A stretch of DNA of 64,000 bases, taken from contig CM032230.1 in NCBI GenBank assembly GCA_019009955.1, positions 19,147,501 through 19,211,500 of the forward strand, read 5' to 3'. The notes under the pieces are model-generated. The model was given only the letters and a program-made list of their open reading frames with translations, did no database searches and was not told the origin of the DNA. A program made the translations under genes and the position numbers. Below are positions 53,456 to 64,000 of the stretch, piece by piece. Position 1 is the stretch's first letter. Every line of letters starts with the position of its first letter. The stretch is from Riptortus pedestris. Its lineage: Eukaryota > Arthropoda > Insecta > Hemiptera > Alydidae.

Positions 53456-54737
53456 CGAGGTGTGACAATTAAGTAACGGGACTGTGCGTACGGCAGATGT
53501 CAGGCTTGTGTGTGGGAAATGGGGATGGATCATGATTGATCCTGTTTATTACTGCACAGAGTCCACTTGATCCCGTCTCTCTATCTAGTCTAGTTTGGTT
53601 TTAAATCTCGTTTGAGTAAGGCGTGTTGTTATTGGCGTGCCGGAAAAATGATCAGTTTAAAAATTGAGCAGCGGATTAATTTGAAATTTCTGGTGAAATT
53701 GAGAAAACCTCCAAATGTTTTCAGTTATTGAAAGAGGTGTTTGGTGACAACTGCATGTCACGTACTAGAGTTTTTGAATGGCACAAACAATTTTCTGAAG
53801 GCCGGGAAGAAATTAAAGATGACGAACGGACTGGACGACCTGTGACGTCAAGAATTGAATAAAACGTTAAGAATGTTAATGAAATTATGCGTAAAGACAG
53901 GCATTTGAGTCTTCGAATGATTTCAGATTTATCAAACATTGACAGAGAGACGGTGAGACAAATTTTACATGAAGATCTGAAAATGACTACAGTTTGTGCC
54001 AAAAAACCTGACGCCTGAACAAAAGGAGAACCGAAAAAACATCTGCATTGACATCATTCAGCAGGTCCAGGGCTGCTGGAAAAAGTAGTCACATGTGACG
54101 AAACGTGGATTTTCCAATACGATCCCGAAACAAAGAGACAGTCCATGCACTGGAAGACTCAATCATCACCAAGAATGAAAAAAGCTCGAATGAGCAAATC
54201 AAAACTGAAGGCCATGCTGATAGTTTTTTCGGTGTAAGGGGTGTCATTATGGTTGAATGGTCAAACTGTAAACCAAAAATATTACATTGAGGTCCTGGAG
54301 AAACTGAGAGAAAGAGTGAGGAAGAAAGGATCAGACATGTGGAAAAACAATTCATGGATTTTGCACCAGGACAACGCGCCCGCTCACAATGGGCTCTCGG
54401 TGAAGCGGTTTTGAAAAAGTCAATTCCAGTGCTTGAACATCCGCCGTATTCACCAGATCTGGCTCCCTGTGACTTCTACCTTTTTCCCAAAATAAAAAGT
54501 TCATTGAAGGGAACACGTTTTGAGTCAGTTGAAGATGTCAAGCAAAAAACGGCAGACTTGCTGAAGAGGCTGACACTTAATGACATGCAGCACTGCTTTG
54601 ATCAGTGGAAAACTCGTATGCAGCAGTGTATAAATAGGGATGGGGAGTATGTTGAAGGGGATTAATAGTTATTTGTAATAAGTGTTCAATAAAGTATGTT
54701 TTTCAGATCAGTCCCGTTATTTAATTGTCACACCTCG
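53456..54737 (+). mobile_element. Mariner transposon, 1,282 bp
   Basis: Inverted termini CGAGGTGTGACAATTAAGTA then ACGGGACTG on the left, and the inverse ending ..CACACCTCG on the right (one internal difference in the first 30 nt). TA flanks each side (53,454-53,455 and 54,738-54,739), within a TA tract. Length and TA duplication are typical of mariner (Tc1/mariner superfamily). It contains one decayed transposase gene. Confidence 0.93.
53648..54665 (+). pseudogene. Mariner transposase, inactivated
   Basis: ATG at 53,648. The N-terminal HTH region appears after a frameshift near 53,725 as NCMSRTRVFEWHKQFSEG, followed by DERTGRPVTSRIE and an in-frame TAA. The middle has RETVRQILHEDLKM, a further frameshift near 54,003, VTCDETWIFQYDPET (first catalytic Asp region) and HQDNAPAH. 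The C-terminus reads EHPPYSPDLAPCDFYLFPKI, the mariner YSPDLAP-CD motif carrying the third catalytic Asp, and ends GEYVEGD. Total span fits about 340 codons, normal for mariner. At least three lesions make it inactive, while the catalytic motifs survive in separate frames. Confidence 0.9.
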
Positions 54738-54751
54738 TATATATATATATA

Positions 54752-54794
<43 letters not shown>

Positions 54795-54795
<1 letters not shown>

Positions 54796-54918
54796 TTTAA
54801 ACGAACCTTTTTTTCATCATCCCTAGGTATGATCGATGACATTTGGAGAAATGTTTTGAAAATCACATCATGAGTACATCCTCCATAGCTGCCAGAACCC
54901 CTAGGAAAAAACTGCTAA
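54795..54918 (-). mobile_element. HINE-like left module, minus
   Basis: 'ttaaacgaacctttttttca' to 'aaaaaactgctaa'. The mariner sits in the TA tract that was its core. Confidence 0.75.
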
Positions 54919-55235
54919 ACTTAGGTCAATTTATATGAAGAAATATAAAATCTATCAATTTACATGATTGTTTACTGAAAACCTGTTAACCTAAAACAGT
55001 ATTTGCAACTTATTTGCATTTATCGCAAAACGTAAAAGTTTAATAAAAACAATGTTTGGTTCTTAGGCTTAGAATAATGTGTTTAATAATATAAATATAA
55101 TAGCTTATTCGTGATATGACATGAGTAGGTTTCCCGAAGGGCGAAAATTAGAACAATTCAAATATCTCTATTAGTAATCACAACAATGAGAACATTTACA
55201 TAACATTTGAAGAACATTACATATGCATTAAGATT
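54919..55235. other. No gene recognised
   Basis: AT-rich, partly long-subfamily-like words ('gcttagaataatgtgtttaa'). Confidence 0.4.
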
Positions 55236-55348
55236 CTAGAAAAAATTTCGATCCGACGCATAATAACGGAGATAATTTGATTTTTCGAAATTTCCACCCT
55301 TTAAATCCGCCATTCCCAAGGTCTGTTTGGATTTTCATCAGTTAACGA

Positions 55349-55396
<48 letters not shown>

Positions 55397-55560
55397 TAAA
55401 AAGCTTATCTATCGAGTTAGGTAACGATAAGACAAACGCTGCGACCACTGGAGCGGTAACAAATAATGATATAGTATCTAGGCATATTTTATATATGTAA
55501 TTGTGAACGGACCTCATTTTGGTCATCTACTAAGTAGGACCGATGGAAATTTAAAGAAAG
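55236..55560 (-). mobile_element. HINE-like element, minus, with 40-bp poly-T
   Basis: 'tttcgatccgacgcataata' onward. The usual 'ctttctttttacataaaa' is expanded to a T tract at 55,352-55,393. A short core follows and then the left module to 'tttaaagaaagttttcc'. Confidence 0.8.
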
Positions 55561-55647
55561 TTTTCCAATACGGGAAATGAGGTCCTTTCAAAATTTTCTC
55601 TCACTCTTATCTGTGTGTGTGTGTGTGCGTGCGTGCGCGCACTTGAG

Positions 55648-55717
<70 letters not shown>
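55561..55717. repeat. Left-module scrap and (CT)/(GT)/(TA) tract
   Basis: 'gaaatgaggtcctttcaaaa', CT-rich, GTGT/GCGT-rich, then (TA)n ending at the Helitron CTAG. Confidence 0.8.
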
Positions 55718-55718
<1 letters not shown>

Positions 55719-55881
55719 TAGCGGGCCCAGCAGACGTTGTCCTGGATGATATTTCAAGGGATTAGGATATTAAACAAAGTATGAAATGGAAAACAATATA
55801 ATAATATCATTGTTCTTTATTTTGAAATAACATCAATTTTTCTAAAATCAATTCATTATAATCAATAGTGTTTTTTTAATT

Positions 55882-58800
55882 TTATCTTAATGCTACTTGA
55901 TGAACAATATTTTTAGTCAATTCCTGAGGAATATAAATGAATAAGCTTGAAGCTTGACACGCCACATATAATTGGCCATGTGAAAAGACCGGATTTTCTA
56001 GATCCAACCTACAAATCGACATTGTTTGACCTTGTGGCTTATTAACAGTCATGGCAAATGCCAAGCGAATAGGAAATTGCAGACGTCTGAATGGAATGGG
56101 TGAGTCTGGAGGGATCATTTGGATTCGTGGCAGTAGAAAACCTTCAACTTCAAATTAGCCCTTCAAAATTTTAGCTTCAAGAACATTGCCCGTCATTTTT
56201 TTTGTGGGTAATCTTGTACCGTTGCATAGCTCAGGTCCACTTAAATTCCGAAACAAAATGTTAGGTGAACCAATTTTTAATCGCAAGTTATGTGGTGGCA
56301 TTCCTGGTAAATCCTGGGAATTCAAAAGCTCAACAGGATATTTGACTGGTTCGTCAGGATCGGTAACAGTGTCGATCGATTTGAACAATATGTCATTGCC
56401 GGCCATTGACTGTTGTATTTTGTAGTTAATAGCGTCAACATCGATATTTTTTGCGACTAAAATAGCTCGTTCACGATGCCATGAATGAATAATATATTTA
56501 GCTTCTAAATCTGGAAATATGCTTTCATTCATAGCATCTTTGGTATTTACCATGTTACAGAAATTGTCTGACAGTTTTATGCATTGTGTGAATGCTTGTG
56601 GGCTATAGTGCATTCATCCCAGATTATAATTTTTCATTTTGGCAAAACAGCCATACCGGAATACTTTCTTATGTTGCACACTGCATCTGGATTTGTGTGA
56701 ATATTCAACGTCAACTGGATTGCTGAATGTGCAGTCCGCCCGCCATTATCAAAGTGGCTGCAATACCTGATGAAACAATTGCTTATGCAATATGATTTTG
56801 TGATCGAATGGGCGTAAGTATTAGTGAGATGAAAAATCGTTTTTCGAGGTCCACCTGGTGCGTCCAAAAAATGAATCCACCTTGTTTAGCTGCAATTGAC
56901 AAATTAATTCCTTCGTATATATTCTTTTGTTCATCAGTGAGTAGTTTCTCATTATTTCCAATAAAAGTAGTTAAAGAGACCATATCGAACTGTTGTTCTC
57001 GCTGTTAACGACGTCTGTTGCTGGGCGGTTAGGTGAGGGCAAACCAAAATGAATGAGTGGCATATTCGAAATCAGAATGCAAATATCTTCAATCTTTATT
57101 AGCGGCTCGTTATATATTTCCGGCGAAAAATTGGTATTTGGATCTTCATCAGCGTTCCGAATGTGATGCAGAATGTCGTCGCTCATGGAATCTTTATATT
57201 TGTCCCACAGGATAGAAGCTTGCGATGGAAAGCATTTCGTCAAAAATATGGCGAATAATAGGCGAATTTGATGAGCAGAGGAACTCAGTGTTCCATGTGC
57301 AAGTGTAATATCCCAATGGCTGTCATCTTCCAGTGAATGTAATTCGAGACACGCATCATGATTGTGTCGTACAGAATGCCATTGTCGGTTTCCAAGTATT
57401 TGAAGGACGTAGGCCCAGGAACATTAACCTACAATAAACGTTAGATGAAACATTTGCGTTGCTTTGGATGGACTGTGTAAAATTGGCCTAATGTATTTTC
57501 CAAAAATATGCCGTTGTATATTTCAACCGGAACATCTCGCTTTCGTTGTTCCCACTTTTTTGACTGTTTGTTCCATGTGAAATATCGGGGCACATCAGTA
57601 TACATTACGAATTGACGGGGTATGCATAGTTCAAAAAACTCTTAAGTGGTTTTTCGGCCAATTGATGCACGTTTTAGAGCAGTCACTCCGTGAAATAAAC
57701 ATGCTGTCCATTTTCAAGGTGCACGGCCAAATGTATAACAGCAGGGTCTCTTTCGTGTATCGGAAAACTCAAAATTCGCCAAACTGCTTCACTGCTGCTG
57801 ATGTATCGGCCCATTTGATACCGTGTTTTTTCATCGTTTTCGTTAACACTTTGAACAGTAAACACAGCCATATCACTGCCCTTATGGATATATTTGCATA
57901 TATATTTTATGGACTTCACCGAACTGCAGAGCTCAATGTTTGTGTGCTTTGTAGATTTTACACAGGAGTGGTGAATACGGGACCACCCAGTGATTGTCAA
58001 TGTCAACTGTTGTACCGTTTGACATGCGTAATTGGTGTGATTGACCACCGTGGTCAGTGTCTCTACGACGATAAAATGGATAACCATCGATATTAGTGAT
58101 TGTATCATTTATACAATTTTTTAGAAAACTTTTCGTACATTTTCCATTGTCCATGCATGGCGCCGTCATGTTTATAGCACCGAATGGACCATGGATCATG
58201 TTAGGGGTAAAAATCTCAACAATTCATGATCGATGATCCGATCCGGAATTTCTGCTGAGATAATTTAATCAATTTCTTCAGACTGTATAGTCGACCAACT
58301 AAATGAAAATATGCGCGTGTGGCAAACCTCGTTTTTGCCAAATACAGAGGAATGTATAATCAAGTTAATCAACGATTTTAACTATTTCTTAAAGATACGT
58401 GCAGTGATTTCGTGCCGTTCTTTTCCAGCTTGGTCAGGCAATAACGCAATTTTAATTTCATCCCATTTTGGATTACATGTAAATGTAATGAACAAATCTG
58501 GTCGTCCGTACGCGCGCACAAACGTCATGGCGTCTTGAATATATTCTTGCATATGACGTGGGCTACCAATATATGATGATGGAAGAACATATGAAGTACG
58601 GACGTCGTCGATATTAATTATTCCATCTACGTTACCAGCAATAGCATCACGCAAATGAATGTATTCCTCAGCTCCAAGTTTCGCTTGATTATACCTGATG
58701 TATCGTAATCGCTCGCTATCAATTTTCGCATAATTATTAACGATATATTGGTGAAACAGCTGGCGGCATCGGAGAATATTATTGTCTTCATTGGGAAGAA

Positions 58801-59235
58801 TCATCAACCGATATGCGTAGAAGTTCATCACGTTCTTGCTGTTTTTGCACCTTCAAAGTAAAAATATTATTAAGACAAAAATAAATTAATCGTACTTAAA
58901 AATAAAATATTACTTAATGACATGATTGTACCTGTTGATGGATTTCTTTATTTTGTGATATCCATCTTCTTCTTCCCAAAATAACAATGGATATTACAAA
59001 GCGTCGTAAGAGCGATGGCTGTCTTCAATCGTATGCACTTTGTTATCTCTGCGTTTGATTCGTATACCTCGACGTTCAAATGCGTTGCCAACCATAACAA
59101 CTGCAACTTCATTAATGGTCGGTGAATTATAACGGCCCGCGTGCTGCCCAGATGGTACTTTACTTCTGCTTTGATGACGATCGTAGAGTTGTCGTTTTGC
59201 AGTTTGTTTGAAACGGTATTGAACAACTGGACCAA
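55882..59235 (-). pseudogene. Helitron Rep (HUH) / Pif1 helicase, multiply disrupted
   Basis: In minus order: YNSPTINEVAVVMVGNAFER and SHRSYDAL near 59,000-59,130; QAKLGAEEYIHLRDAIAGNV and RPDLFITFTCNPKWDEI (58,380-58,830); the HUH motif in WQKRGLPHAHIFI (His-Ala-His at 58,311-58,319); catalytic-tyrosine motif KYICKYIHKGSD (about 57,872-57,910); helicase LTDEQKNIYEGINLSIAA; a degraded Walker A (DAPGGPRKT, where GGTGKT is expected); GGRTAHSAIQL; KSIDTVTDPDEPVKYP; IGSPNILFRNL; FAMTVNKPQGQT and GQLYVACQ. These are the nicking/joining and unwinding activities of rolling-circle transposition. Numerous frameshifts and stops. Both catalytic tyrosines and the HUH pair remain visible. Confidence 0.92.
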
Positions 59236-59440
59236 CTGGTTTTGATCCTAGCTCCAGAATCCGGGGATTCGTGAGCTGGGACCTTGGTATAAGTCGATCT
59301 GAGGTCGATGTGTAATAGACTCCTGGACGGGTTGAGGCGAAGCCGGAGGTGAGATCGGGATCCGGAGTTTCATTCGGCATGATGTACGAAAACTAATTAA
59401 ACTAATTAATAAATGTTTATCACGTCGGGATCACCACTAT
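59236..59440 (-). pseudogene. Gypsy-like leader and gag start fused upstream of Helitron Rep
   Basis: At 59,420-59,440 the minus strand has GTGGTGATCCCGACGTGATA (primer-binding-like), then A/T-rich leader and ATG at 59,380 (MPNETPDPDLTSGFAST). The gypsy copy at 22.4-22.6 kb has the same order with the same spacing and a similar start (MANEAPD). The open frame from 59,380 runs directly into the Rep region (to 58,994), so the two are fused in frame. An upstream LTR is not clearly delimited. Confidence 0.5.
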
Positions 59441-60149
59441 TGAGCTTATTACGTTTCAATAAATTGAAACAATAAAAAGGAACAGAATCGTTTATATTTG
59501 AAAAAATAATACAAACACATGGTAACGTACTTCGTAACCTTTTGTCAGGTACTAACCTCGCCCTGATGATATGTTGAATTAAAAATGTAACTCACTCTTT
59601 TAGGTCCTGGCTGTGTTTACGAGTCCTGCGGCCACTGTAATTATTTCACTCCCGCTCACTTTTGTTTATAAGTCTAAGAGGGCGCGAAAAACCATTTCTT
59701 TAAATGTTCTTAGAGAGAGAGGCACTCGCACATTGACTAACTGGTAACCAAGCATTGTTCATTACTAATTGAACATAAGTTTTTAAAATAACTGCTACAC
59801 TTTGTTATACGACAAAAGTGAATATAACAAAAGTTACTCTAAATGACAAAATAAACAACTTTGCGTGCCGTTGCGAAGATTAGTGGAGTTCCGTATTTTT
59901 TTGTGAACTTCAGTGATCGCGAGTGTAATAACAAGAACAGTGAAGCTCTCAGTGCAGACTTTGACTAGTAGTTCAGAATAATTAACTAAGTGTGCAGTGC
60001 ATTGTTAAATAAATTGTGCAGGGATAAAAACTCTGAAACTTGTGTGTATTTAATTTTAAGAACTTAAAAACAACGTTTATTACGGATTTTGTAATAAAAC
60101 GTAACAGTATCATACAAAAATTACGTGTTAGCAGACAGATGTGTGTGTG

Positions 60150-60262
60150 TGAATATATATATTTAAGCGGACCTCATTTCCGTCATCTAGGTGGGATGAC
60201 GAAGAAATATTTGAAGAAATGTTTTGAAAATTCGCTGCCAGAATCCCTAAGGAAAATCTGCT
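60150..60262 (-). mobile_element. HINE-like left module, minus
   Basis: 'ttaagcggacctcatttccg' to 'aaggaaaatctgctaaa'. With 55,236-55,560 it may be the other half of the copy hit by the Helitron. Confidence 0.75.
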
Positions 60263-61200
60263 AAACTGAGGTCAATTTCTATGAAGAAATATTATTAAAT
60301 CTATCAATTTACATATAAAACACACTTTTTATTAGCAGATTTCCCTTAAGGAATGACAAACTAAATAAATGATAAGACACATGTCCTACCTTAAGAAACA
60401 ATGCACCTGTTCACAAATTATTCTTTGATCAATTTTCAAATATTTCTTCCAGTTAATAATTTAACGTTTTGTTAGTTGGGTATGGAAATATCCTTGAGAC
60501 ACGAAAGTATTTTATTTTTAAGCAAAGAAAGGTTTTTTTTTTGTACATACACGTTTCATCCATTGGGGCAAAGCGTTAAACCATTTTACTCCAAAAACTG
60601 ATACGCTTTTCTCTGAGTTTTATTTATTTATTTTTTCTGTGGGTTTGAAGCATATTCTTTAATCGTTTTTGTCTCACTCTATTTTACTAAAACATGTTCA
60701 TGGTTTGTGTCTCAAACAATATTGTTTGGTACATATATTTAGGGATGTTATGACATTTTAAAAATTGACGACAGGAGACTCATTGCTTTCTGATGTATAT
60801 AAACGTTATTGCTCTCTTCTGACATTTAAAAATATTAAAATTAATTTCTTTTTTTTATTTGTCTTACGCAATGAATGTTACTAAACTATAGTTTAGTTTT
60901 GTCTTTATTTATACACATTTCTTGCGGTTAATTGCGAACAAGTAATCTGAAGTCATCGGAAGTTCATTGGATAAGATTATTTAATATATGGCTCTCGTTG
61001 GCCCTACAGAATGTATTGGTAATTTGCTTGTTCTCTTCGTTGTTCCATAGTTCCCGATTGTTGTGTAGTTATATAAAGATAACTGGAACTTGTGTGCCCC
61101 TGAGGGTGTAATAAATAACAAGCTTTAAGACGCAATTTTTGCCTCTTACTTTGGTTACATTTCGAGTACTTACTCTATTGTTCGTTTTGCAGATTTCGTT
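60263..61200. other. No gene; solitary HINE-like 5' tip at 60,332
   Basis: 'tattagcagatttcccttaa' at 60,331-60,350 is an isolated terminus. The remainder is AT-rich and unassigned. Confidence 0.45.
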
Positions 61201-61204
61201 AATG

Positions 61205-61385
61205 AATGGGGGCTCAGATTACAATGGGTTAAAGTGGTGGCCTCTTAAGGCACATGGTACATCTAGAAAGGCGAGTTCAATTCCCCTTGGGGCAACCGGA
61301 TTTTTTTTTGATGAACTCAATAAATAAAATCCTTGGCTCAACCTGGGCAAGATAAGGATAGTAACATAGATAACTTGTCTCAATC
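61205..61385 (+). repeat. tRNA-like SINE, second type
   Basis: Head 'gggggctcagattacaatgg' with 'gcgagttcaattccccttgg' (box B-like), tail 'aacctgggcaagataaggat' and 'ataacttgtctcaat'. It resembles the other SINEs in layout, but the head is diverged. Confidence 0.55.
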
Positions 61386-61397
61386 ATAGAAGCAAAA

Positions 61398-61912
61398 AGT
61401 CCGTCACGCAGGGGCTGCGTAAACTAAGCAGATTTCCCACGTGAAGTTCTACAATAGATAAATCTTCCTAATAAAGGCAGCAATGGTAAGGAATCTCTAA
61501 ACCAATTCACGAGGGAAGAATAGTTACGAAAACGGCCGCACTAGTTCTCGGCGGAAAGTGCCGAACATAGCCGACTCCTGCCGACCACACACACACACAC
61601 ACACAATACAAATGCAAATATCTCGGTTAATATTCAAGATACAGAAAAAATGTATAGAACAATATTTATAGTAACTTTAATTTACAATAAGATTGATTCT
61701 TTACAATTTTTCGATCCGATGCATAATAACGGAGATGTTTCGAATTTTCAAAAATCTCCCCCCCCCCTCTAAATCCCCCCTCCCACTGGTCCGATTTCAG
61801 CCATTAACGAACTTGATCTTTATTTTTACATAAAACGATTAAATATGAACTTTGGTGATGATCAAACACAAATTGTGACCGCTAGAGCGTTAACAGACAA
61901 TATGTATATGTA

Positions 61913-61963
<51 letters not shown>

Positions 61964-62086
61964 TTTTGAACGGACCTCATTTTCGTCATCTCCTGGGTAG
62001 GATCGATTGACATTTGAGGAAATTTTTCAAAACTCGCGTCATGAGTACGACCTCAATAGCTGATTTCCCTTTAGGGAAATTTGCTA
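61398..62086 (-). mobile_element. HINE-like element, minus, full length
   Basis: AAAAAGTCCGTCACGCAGGG start, (CA)n at 61,588, C-run 61,758, core (TA)n 61,916-61,960, ends 'tttagggaaatttgctaaaa'. Well preserved. Confidence 0.92.
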
Positions 62087-62234
62087 AAAAGTGGACGACA
62101 ATAAATAGTAACGATAATAATTAGTCTCCGAATTTGTCTAGTAATCGTAAATAGCATAGTTCTCCTTTTAATCAAGGAAGGATCATTATATTATATTTAA
62201 TGTTCAGCAGGGACATTTATTTATATTATATTTA

Positions 62235-62300
62235 ATGTTCGTGCGTGCAGCAGGGGCTGCGGAAACTATGCAGATTACCCATGTGCTGATTTAGCAGGCT
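62235..62300 (-). mobile_element. HINE-like 3' tip, minus
   Basis: 'cgtgcagcaggggctgcgga' plus 'aactatgcagattaccc', mutated. Confidence 0.6.
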
Positions 62301-62329
62301 TGTGATCTCACTAGGCCACATATCTCTAT

Positions 62330-62940
62330 TTATATTTAAAAAAGTCGACCTAGAAGGGTGGGGGGTTAGTTAGTGAAGACAGATTACCAGGAAGATCGAA
62401 TAACTCGCTTTATACTTGTTACGAAAACATTTAAACGAGATTGGTGCTATAGCATTTTATGATCCGACTCATAATAACAAATATTTTGAAGTTTCGAATC
62501 CCCTGCCTCTAAACTCCTACTATTCCAGGTTCGATTTCCACCAATAACAGTTACGATATATAGTATTGACTGAAACAGTTAAATATCTAGAATGGTATAC
62601 ATCAAATAAACATTTTCGATTAAAGAACAACATATCTAAATTGCTGGCGTCATCAAAAAAAACGTATTTACTAAGTTTTATGTTCAATGAAACCATATTT
62701 GGTACTTAACCTTGGAATGAAGTGGTACATGACATTGTTAATATGGCAGTATGATTGGGGGTTGGCCATGAACTAAAATTTGGAAATATCTCGGTTAATT
62801 TTCGATATAGTGAAAACATGTACATAACAACATTTATGGAATATTTTCATTTTCAATGTGATTCGCTCTATACGGTTTTTTGATCCGTCACATAATAACG
62901 GAGATATTTTCTCTTTTCAGCAGTTCCTCCTTTAACCCTT
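62330..62940 (-). mobile_element. Ancient HINE-like interior, minus
   Basis: Only scattered family words remain ('ttatgatccgactcataata', 'tcgattt-c-ccaataac', 'tgatccgtcacataataacg'), in two blocks. One of the oldest copies present. Confidence 0.5.
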
Positions 62941-63618
62941 TAACAGCTGAGGAGGCGGGCGGAGAATTGCAGCCAGTAGCTAGGGAGGGCCAGCGGGCAT
63001 TTTTTAATTATTGACATCACATACTTTCACTTCATTAATATATATTTGAAAAAAAAAAATGTTAAAACAAACGTGCAATTTGTTATTTACTACGATCAGT
63101 TAGACAGAGTACAGGATTCTACCCTTTTTATCCCCCCCCCCCCCCAAGCTAGTTGACCCTCCCAAGCTAAAGGATCACTCTCTGCTTCTGCCTCCTTCAA
63201 TACCTCACTCTCTTATCCGACTATTTTTTAATGTTTTATTTTCTTTGTACGATTCTGTAATACCTATATCATTATTTCAATAAATTAAAATGCTATTGTA
63301 ATGAAAGATTACGTGATTTATGAAGGAAATAATGAAAATGATTGTAATGATTTTATTATCTTTTATATATTTTTTTTATTTGAAGTAATATTTTAATAAT
63401 TTACCTTTTCTTTTTTAATTTGAAGTTATATTTTAATTATTTACCAATATACAATAGCAGGTAGAAAAGGGGTGGGTTGGGTTTTCCAAGGAGGGAACAA
63501 AGATTCCACAGTTACGGGATCAGAACAAATATTTCCCCAATAGACACCCCCGCAGCCTAGCGGCCGCTAGAAATATTTATTAACTCTCCGAGGATCCGCT
63601 AGGATGTACCACAGTCAG
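62941..63618. other. No gene; edge of the satellite array
   Basis: Includes C13 at about 63,133, a ~50-bp imperfect tandem duplication at 63,365-63,450 ('atttgaagtaatattttaat'), and GC-rich transition sequence from 63,530. Confidence 0.45.
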
Positions 63619-64000
63619 GACGAGTTATATCGCCTGGAGCTGGGAGCGGTAAAACAGTAGGGAAACGGTGACGAGATATCTCGTCCTGCGCGAGGGGGTA
63701 GCGGCAGGTGGGGACGAGTTATCTCGTCTGGAGCTGGGAGCGGTAAAACAGTGGGGAAACGGTGACGAGATATCTCGTCCTGCGCGAGGGGGTAGCGGCA
63801 GGTCGGGACGAGTTATCTCGTCTGGAGCTGGGAGCGGTAAAACAGTGGGAAACGGTGACGAGATATCTCGTCCTGCGCGAGGGGGTAGCGGCAGGTCGGG
63901 ACGAGTTATCTCGTCTGGAGCTGGGAGCGGTAAAGCAGTGGGGAAACGGTGACGAGATATCTCGTCCTGCGCGAGGGGGTAGCGGCAGGTGGGGACGAGT
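63619..64000 (+). repeat. 94-bp GC-rich satellite, at least 4 units, cut by window end
   Basis: Units start with GACGAGTTATCTCGTC at 63,619, 63,713, 63,807, 63,900 and 63,994 (periods 94, 94, 93, 94). Each unit also has the perfect 16-bp palindrome GACGAGATATCTCGTC about 43 bp before the next unit, plus 'ctggagctgggagcggtaaa' and 'gcgcgagggggtagcggcag'. The open frame across the array is a by-product of the repeat. Confidence 0.95.

Larger units (their letters stand above)
55718..60139 (-). mobile_element. Autonomous-type Helitron, decayed
   Basis: Minus-strand 3' end: a short stem-capable stretch (CCAG..CTGG) then CTAG at 55,721-55,718 and T. The proposed 5' end is TCTGTCTGCTAACACG at 60,139 after A. 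A-T flanks and the surrounding HINE-like TA core agree with insertion at AT. It carries the Rep-helicase pseudogene. The 5' third includes sequence shared with the non-autonomous Helitrons ('aacaaaagttactctaaatg') and a gypsy-like leader. The 3' end is well supported, the 5' end is inferred. Confidence 0.75.

Noticed and set aside
63668..63952. 94-codon frame across the right edge
   Set aside because: Product of the 94-bp satellite, whose near-uniform period keeps short stretches open; no protein character.

Overview
The window looks like a stretch of a large, AT-rich, intron-rich arthropod (most likely insect) genome. The reasons are decayed Helitron, mariner, Ty3/gypsy, piggyBac-like, Penelope-like and RLE-type non-LTR sequences, tRNA-like SINEs, dozens of long (TA)n tracts, and one spliced exon resembling the BEACH-domain gene blue cheese/WDFY3. 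No bacterial-style operon, rRNA, CRISPR array or intact long ORF is visible. Species cannot be fixed from sequence alone.

The dominant component is one interspersed family, called 'HINE-like' here, with about 40 full or partial copies in both orientations. A full copy starts AGCAGATTTCCC inside a near-palindrome, has a ~125-bp left module, a (TA)n core, a ~300-bp right module with a G-run, and a 3' end with two successive stem-loops ending GTGACGGAC before a run of T. A 5' terminal motif repeated inverted just inside the 3' end, a central microsatellite, a 3' hairpin and insertion into T runs are the known architecture of Helentron-associated (HINE/DINE-1-type) rolling-circle elements. The assignment is inference.

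Other mobile DNA is nested in this background, often in the (TA)n cores. Canonical Helitrons with CTAG ends lie at 1-322, 8.0-9.7, 18.3, 40.5-41.3, 50.7-52.1 and 55.7-60.1 kb; the last carries a decayed Rep/HUH plus Pif1-helicase gene. A mariner lies at 53.5-54.7 kb. A 733-bp element with AG...CT ends and a 6-bp target duplication at 16.9-17.6 kb is consistent with a miniature Polinton/Maverick and encloses a 115-codon reading frame. Further remnants are a gypsy 5' LTR-gag (21.8-22.8 kb), a Penelope-like GIY-YIG piece (45.8-46.4 kb), a piggyBac-like Cys-rich tail (39.6-39.9 kb), RLE retrotransposon tails (3.9-4.1 and 49.9-50.6 kb), and a 237-bp insertion with a hammerhead-like core (28.6-28.8 kb).

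Possible host or captured genes are few: the BEACH exon (24,929-25,148, minus), a two-exon minus-strand ORF at 19.3-19.6 kb, adjacent converging coding remnants at 18.4-19.0 kb, a small minus ORF at 12.2-12.3 kb, and a broken coiled-coil gene piece at 6.4-6.8 kb. The right edge (63,619 to the end) enters a GC-rich 94-bp satellite. The window probably lies in intergenic or giant-intron sequence shaped by rolling-circle transposons and TA-tract recombination.
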